DNA of 64,000 nucleotides from Photorhabdus caribbeanensis (GTDB lineage: Bacteria; Pseudomonadota; Gammaproteobacteria; Enterobacterales; Enterobacteriaceae), in contig NZ_RCWB01000029.1 in assembly GCF_018448885.1 (NCBI RefSeq), forward strand, positions 1 to 64,000, read 5' to 3'. The position numbers and the translations under genes are program-made. The notes below the pieces were generated by a model. That model was given only the letters and a program-made list of their open reading frames with translations, did no database searches and had not been told where the DNA came from. Below, one piece after another: positions 59,993 to 64,000 of the stretch (position 1 is the first letter of the stretch; the number at the start of each line of letters is the position of its first letter).

Positions 59993-60019
59993 GAGCCAAA
60001 TTTTTATAATATTTGGCTC
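59993..60019. terminator. Terminator between the immunity array and the small secreted protein gene
   Basis: GAGCCAAAT and ATTTGGCTC form a perfect 9-bp stem around TTTTTATAAT, between two converging units. It is flanked by AT-rich sequence on both sides. Confidence 0.6.
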
Positions 60020-60046
60020 AGATTATTGAGGTTTTTAGGTAAAATT

Positions 60047-60325
60047 CTATAACCCTCTACCTTCATATAAAGCGATATATTTTCCACAATAATCTAAATA
60101 TTTATAACCTTTAAGATACCATCTAACTCCAGCCCAATCATATATATTAGGGAAATTGCCATTATCTTTAGCAATATATTGAGTATATAGACCATTGTTA
60201 TGGGATATACCCGAACTATAACAATTGTCCCAAGGAATATATACGCTTGCCGATGCAACCCCAATTCCTCCAGCTAATGTAATACCTGTCGCTAATACCC
60301 CAATAGCTAATAATTTCTTAAACAT
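60047..60325 (-). CDS. Small secreted protein of unknown function
   Basis: 92 residues from MFKKLLAIGVLATG, with AAAGGAGA seven bases upstream; a longer frame starting 17 codons earlier is not supported. A clear Sec signal peptide ends at ASA (about residue 26). The mature 66 residues are aromatic-rich and contain two Cys (DNCYSSG, LDYCGKY) that could form a disulfide. I do not recognise the family. It lies next to a toxin/immunity locus, so a secreted effector or peptide is possible. Confidence 0.65.
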   Translation of the reverse strand: MFKKLLAIGVLATGITLAGGIGVASASVYIPWDNCYSSGISHNNGLYTQYIAKDNGNFPNIYDWAGVRWYLKGYKYLDYCGKYIALYEGRGL

Positions 60326-60736
60326 AAAATTTTCTCCTTTAATAGTTTTATAACTTGTATACTTTATAAATTTCACCTTAAGTGTATCGCTTTTATAAAG
60401 CTTGTCAAAATTATGAAGTTATAAAAATATTTATTTTAATCTTGGTAATATTGAATAGAAAATTATTTGATAATAAATATAAAATCATATGTAATAATAC
60501 ATATTAAATCATCATTAACCTATATTATAATTTTAAAATCTTTTTATATTTTTCATTTTAAATTGGAAATTTAATTTCTTATTTAAAAATAACACCTCGC
60601 ATAATGTAAAGGGTCTTCTGTCGATTAAATAGTTTTCAAAAGGTGCAATTAAATAACCTGAATTTGGCAGATTAGACTAATAAGTGCACTTTATCTTAAA
60701 ACCTTCAGTGATCATATTAACGAAATATGTATTAGA
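60326..60736. other. AT-rich intergenic region
   Basis: About 400 bp with no open frame of note. The promoter of the small secreted protein must lie in the part next to 60326. It marks the right edge of the accessory block. Confidence 0.4.
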
Positions 60737-60779
60737 AAAACCCCCTTCACAGTAAGCCGCTTAATGTGAAGGGGGTTTT
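60737..60779. terminator. Strong bidirectional terminator
   Basis: AAAACCCCCTTCACA and TGTGAAGGGGGTTTT form a perfect 15-bp stem with loop GTAAGCCGCTTAA. A-runs and T-runs on both sides allow termination in both directions. It lies about 120 bp beyond nqrM. Confidence 0.85.
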
Positions 60780-60897
60780 ATCAAACTAGCATCTCTACTT
60801 TTTATTTACTTTATCTCAAACTATGTGAAATCTTTCTAAAAGTTCACTTTACTCTCAATTAGCATTCAGGAAGCAGAATTCCGCAGATTTGTTAAAT

Positions 60898-61125
60898 TCA
60901 GATAATCCGATGTTTCTCTAATTGGACCTGCCGCGCAGCCTCACGAGCCATACGCCTCTTACGAGCATCACAAGGTTCCGGGCAATCACATACTTTTTCC
61001 ACGCCAATACTGCTTAAACCGCCACAGCTCCCTTGTATGCTCTTACGTTTAATCATATAGCCTAACGACATTCCCGCAAAAGCCAGCAGGAAAAAGACGA
61101 AAGCTGCAATAAATATTTTCAGCAC
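60898..61125 (-). CDS. nqrM: Na+-NQR maturation protein NqrM
   Basis: Membrane-anchored factor needed to build the Na+-translocating NADH:quinone oxidoreductase, thought to deliver iron to the NqrD/E cysteines. The start chosen is GTG (VLKIFIAAFVFF), 13 bp after apbE and preceded by AAGGGGAAAG; this gives 75 residues. One transmembrane helix is followed by the Cys motif GSCGGL and VCDCPEPCDARKRR. Last gene of the nqr unit. Confidence 0.93.
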   Translation of the reverse strand: MLKIFIAAFVFFLLAFAGMSLGYMIKRKSIQGSCGGLSSIGVEKVCDCPEPCDARKRRMAREAARQVQLEKHRII

Positions 61126-61138
61126 TTCTTTCCCCTTC

Positions 61139-62167
61139 TCATTGATTTTTCTGTAGGTATGGCTCAAAGGCTTTACTGTAACGCTCTTCAAAACCATTTT
61201 TCGTTTTTATGATCATAAAAACCGGGATACTCAGATTTTCTGCAACTTCCATCCCTTTTTCCGGCCCTAAAACATTCAGCCCAGTAGAAAGGCCATCAGC
61301 ACTCATACAAGCTGGGGCAATTACCGTAATAGAGACTAAATTATGAGAAATAGGGTTTCCCGTTTTTGGATCAATCGTATGTGAATAGCGCACACCATCT
61401 TGTTCAAAGTAATTACGGTAATCACCAGAAGTCGCTATCGACATATTCCCAGGCATTATCACTTCCTGCGCATTTTGTTCCATGCCAGTGTCCGATGGCT
61501 TTTCAATCGCAATCCGCCACGGCAGATCTTTACCATTATGACCTGATGTACGGACTTCACCCCCAATATCAACCATATAGTCTTTGATATTCTGCGATTC
61601 CAGATATTCAGCCACAACATCTACGCCATAACCTTTAGCGATAGATGATAAATCGATATACAACTCTGGAACAGTTTTAATCAGGTTATTACCTTCTACC
61701 ACCAGTTTATCAATCCCAGTCCATTCACGACGCTTTTCCAGTTCACTTGCAGAAGGTGCTTTCGTCACGTGTCCCTCAGGACCAAACCCCCATAAATTAA
61801 CCAATGGACCAACCGTCACATCTAATGCGCCATCAGTCAATTTATTAATGTAGATCGCTTCTTTAACCACTTTGGCTGTCGCGGCTGATACCGGGAATGG
61901 CCGATCAATTTGTCGGCTTTGATTAAAACGACTTAATTCGGAATCAGGGCGATATGTCGACATCTGATCGTTAACCTCCTCCAGCAAACGATCAATCTCT
62001 TTTTGCAAAGCTTCTGGCGAAGGAGCCGACGAACCCGTGACAAGTTTAATGGAATAGTAAGTCCCCATTGTTTGCCCACGAATATTTTTCTGCTCCAGAC
62101 CATCGCATGCCGCCAGCAGCAGTACTGCAAATATTAACGCTATCCAGCTACTTATCTTTTTACGCAC
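61139..62167 (-). CDS. apbE: FAD:protein FMN transferase ApbE
   Basis: Periplasmic lipoprotein that attaches FMN covalently to NqrB and NqrC. 342 residues. The signal peptide ends at LLLAACDG (lipobox). The fold contains GQTMGTYYSIKLV, SSIAKGYGVDVVAEYL, VDIGGEVRTSG and HTIDPKTGNPI, with the Mg/FAD ligands expected of the family. It lies between nqrF and nqrM, where its target operon ends. Confidence 0.97.
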   Translation of the reverse strand: MRKKISSWIALIFAVLLLAACDGLEQKNIRGQTMGTYYSIKLVTGSSAPSPEALQKEIDRLLEEVNDQMSTYRPDSELSRFNQSRQIDRPFPVSAATAKVVKEAIYINKLTDGALDVTVGPLVNLWGFGPEGHVTKAPSASELEKRREWTGIDKLVVEGNNLIKTVPELYIDLSSIAKGYGVDVVAEYLESQNIKDYMVDIGGEVRTSGHNGKDLPWRIAIEKPSDTGMEQNAQEVIMPGNMSIATSGDYRNYFEQDGVRYSHTIDPKTGNPISHNLVSITVIAPACMSADGLSTGLNVLGPEKGMEVAENLSIPVFMIIKTKNGFEERYSKAFEPYLQKNQ

Positions 62168-62254
62168 AGTTAATTACTCTTTCCGAATTGTTAGCGCCCA
62201 CAAATTTGTGGGCGCTGGGGTGCCGGTCATTAAAATCAAACTATTTATGGCCGA

Positions 62255-63481
62255 TCAACCACCGAAATCATCCAACATAATGTTTTCATCTTCAACACCG
62301 AGATCTTTCAACATCTTGATCACCGCGGCATTCATAACCGGAGGCCCACACATGTAGAACTCACAATCTTCAGGAGCCGGATGATCCCTCAAATAATTCT
62401 CATACAGAACATTATGGATAAAGCCGGTGTAACCATCCCAGTTGTCTTCAGGCAGCGCATCAGATAGGGCTACATTCCAGGTAAAGTTTTCATTTTCCGC
62501 CGCCAGTTGATCGAAATCCTCTGTATAGAACATTTCACGTTTAGAACGGGCGCCATACCAGAAACTAATCTTACGTTTGGAATTCAATCGCTTAAGCTGG
62601 TCAAAGATATGAGAACGCATTGGCGCCATACCTGCGCCACCACCAATGAAGATCATTTCCGCATCAGTATCTTTCGCGAAAAATTCACCGAATGGACCAG
62701 AAATAGTCACTTTATCACCGGGTTTCAGTGACCAAATATAAGAAGACATAATTCCCGGCGGCGCTTCCGAATCTCTTGGCGGCGGCGTCGCAATACGAAC
62801 GTTAAGCATGATAATACCGTGTTCTTCCGGGTAGTTTGCCATTGAGTACGCACGAACTGTTGGCTCTTTTACCTCAGAAACAAAACGGAACAAATTAAAT
62901 TTATCCCAGTCTTCACGGTATTCTTCCGGCACATCATAATCCGCGTAACGAGCAATATGCGGCTGAGCTTCAATCTGTATATAACCACCTGCACGGAAAG
63001 GCACAATTTCCCCATCAGGGATCTTCAATTTCAGCTCTTTAATGAAAGTTGCTTTGTTATCATTAGAGATAACTTCACATTCCCATTTCTTAACACCGAA
63101 TATCTCTTCTGGTAACTTAATTTTCAGGTCCTGTTTTACATTGACCTGACAAGCCAGACGACAACCCTCTTTCGCTTCACGCTTACTAATGTGTGAAAGT
63201 TCTGTCGGCAGAATGTCGCCACCGCCATCTTTAATCTTTACGCGACACTGACCACAAGAGCCGCCACCGCCACAAGCGGAAGAGACAAAAATCCCCTGGC
63301 TTGACAACATATTTAGCAATTTATCACCGGCAGGAGCAGTAAAGCTCTTTTCCGGATCGCCATTAACTTCAACCCTAATATCCCCAGTGTTAACTAACTT
63401 TGATTTTGCGAACAAAATCAGCGCCGTCAGTACCAACACAATGAGGGTAAACATCACTACGCCTAAAATTATTATATCCAT
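62255..63481 (-). CDS. nqrF: Na+-translocating NADH:quinone oxidoreductase subunit F
   Basis: Electron-entry subunit of Na+-NQR. 408 residues: an N-terminal membrane helix, a 2Fe-2S ferredoxin domain ([10 protein letters not shown] and a later Cys in CRLACQV), a FAD domain ([11 protein letters not shown]) and an NADH domain ([16 protein letters not shown]) ending in the conserved LDDFGG. It lies 15 bp after nqrE. Confidence 0.99.
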   Translation of the reverse strand: MDIIILGVVMFTLIVLVLTALILFAKSKLVNTGDIRVEVNGDPEKSFTAPAGDKLLNMLSSQGIFVSSACGGGGSCGQCRVKIKDGGGDILPTELSHISKREAKEGCRLACQVNVKQDLKIKLPEEIFGVKKWECEVISNDNKATFIKELKLKIPDGEIVPFRAGGYIQIEAQPHIARYADYDVPEEYREDWDKFNLFRFVSEVKEPTVRAYSMANYPEEHGIIMLNVRIATPPPRDSEAPPGIMSSYIWSLKPGDKVTISGPFGEFFAKDTDAEMIFIGGGAGMAPMRSHIFDQLKRLNSKRKISFWYGARSKREMFYTEDFDQLAAENENFTWNVALSDALPEDNWDGYTGFIHNVLYENYLRDHPAPEDCEFYMCGPPVMNAAVIKMLKDLGVEDENIMLDDFGG

Positions 63482-63496
63482 GAACGCTTCTCGCCT

Positions 63497-64000
63497 TTAT
63501 AACTGCACACCAGAGAAGGACATAAAACCCAATGCCATCAAACCCGTAGTGACAAAGGTGATCCCCAATCCTTTCAGACCTGCCGGAACATCAGCATATT
63601 TCATTTTTTCACGGATAGAAGCCAGCAGAACAATTGCCAACATCCAGCCTATACCTGAACCAAAACCATACACGATGGATTCAGAAAAGTTATAGTCACG
63701 CTGCGCCATGAAAGAGACACCACCAAAAATCGCACAGTTAACTGTAATCAGCGGCAAAAAAATACCGAGCGCGTTATAGAGTGAAGGGAAATAACGATCG
63801 AGGATCATTTCGAGAATCTGCACTAACGCAGCAATCACGCCAATAAACGTAATAAAGTTTAAGAAGCTGAGATCAACCCCTTCAACCAATGCTCCGTCAC
63901 GCAATACCAAGTTATATACCAGGTTATTAGCAGGAACAGAGATCCCTAAAACCACCGTGACGGCAATACCCAAACCAAACGCTGTTGTGACATTTTTCGA
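63497..64000 (-). CDS. nqrE: Na+-translocating NADH:quinone oxidoreductase subunit E (partial)
   Basis: Membrane subunit with six helices; together with NqrD it forms the ion path and holds a Fe centre. About 167 of roughly 198 residues lie in the window; the start is beyond the right edge. Visible landmarks are [25 protein letters not shown] (the conserved Cys) and the C-terminal [16 protein letters not shown]. The frame is open to the window end ([11 protein letters not shown]), so an internal TTG is not the start. Confidence 0.98.
   Translation of the reverse strand, partial: SKNVTTAFGLGIAVTVVLGISVPANNLVYNLVLRDGALVEGVDLSFLNFITFIGVIAALVQILEMILDRYFPSLYNALGIFLPLITVNCAIFGGVSFMAQRDYNFSESIVYGFGSGIGWMLAIVLLASIREKMKYADVPAGLKGLGITFVTTGLMALGFMSFSGVQL

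Noticed and set aside
60047-60325. Lactococcin 972-like bacteriocin
   Set aside because: The mature part shares size and aromatic content, but I could not align the family's conserved positions.

Overview
The window is chromosomal DNA of a gammaproteobacterium of the Photorhabdus/Xenorhabdus branch (Morganellaceae). The backbone proteins follow their E. coli counterparts closely. The base composition is AT-rich. Five near-full-length ERIC elements (about 117-127 bp) and one internally deleted ERIC are scattered through it. The accessory genes (TonB receptor, bacteriocin-like toxin with tandem immunity genes, decayed insertion sequences) suit an insect-associated Photorhabdus. Species-level placement is inference; no 16S gene lies inside the window.

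Region by region. 1-220: promoters and leader of an rRNA operon that runs off the left edge. 361-6294: clpB (sigma-32 promoter), pgeF, rluD, bamD and raiA. 6493-12265: the aromatic amino acid block, with pheL-attenuated pheA converging on aroF-tyrA (TyrR boxes); between them sits a 2 kb accessory patch with an H-NS-like gene and decayed AT-rich DNA. 12656-19655: an alpha/beta hydrolase, the rpsP-rimM-trmD-rplS operon, ffh, ypjD and corC. 19756-28227: luxS, gshA, three tRNA-Arg(ACG) and one tRNA-Ser(GCT), csrA, alaS, recA and pncC, with no recX between recA and alaS. 28253-39382: aas-lplT (aas lacks its C-terminal subdomain), aroL, proBA, frsA-gpt, pepD and dinB.

39383-60897 is an accessory block of about 21.5 kb between dinB and nqrM. 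In order it holds: a haem-type TonB receptor; a LysE exporter next to a gene fragment; an orphan FecI-like sigma factor behind a Fur box; an IS200-type transposase remnant; a complete seven-gene Nit1C (nitrilase) cluster with a divergent sigma-54 activator and a matching -24/-12 promoter; an IetAS-type (AAA+ ATPase plus subtilisin protease) anti-phage pair whose protease gene is frameshifted; a TnpB remnant; a pore-forming-toxin candidate followed by two intact and one decayed copy of an immunity-like membrane protein gene; and a small secreted protein. 60898-64000 returns to backbone: nqrM, apbE, nqrF and the start of the Na+-NQR operon (nqrE, cut by the window edge).

How they work together. 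The backbone supplies translation (S16, L19, RimM, TrmD, AlaRS, tRNAs, SRP), outer-membrane assembly, aromatic and proline biosynthesis, SOS functions (recA and dinB, both behind LexA-like boxes) and sodium-pumping respiration. The most noteworthy system is the Nit1C operon. It is compact, has translational overlaps, and appears to be controlled by its own PAS-AAA+-Fis activator binding palindromes upstream of a GG-N10-GC promoter. This gene set has been linked to cyanide assimilation and nitrogen starvation in other bacteria, but its chemistry is not settled.
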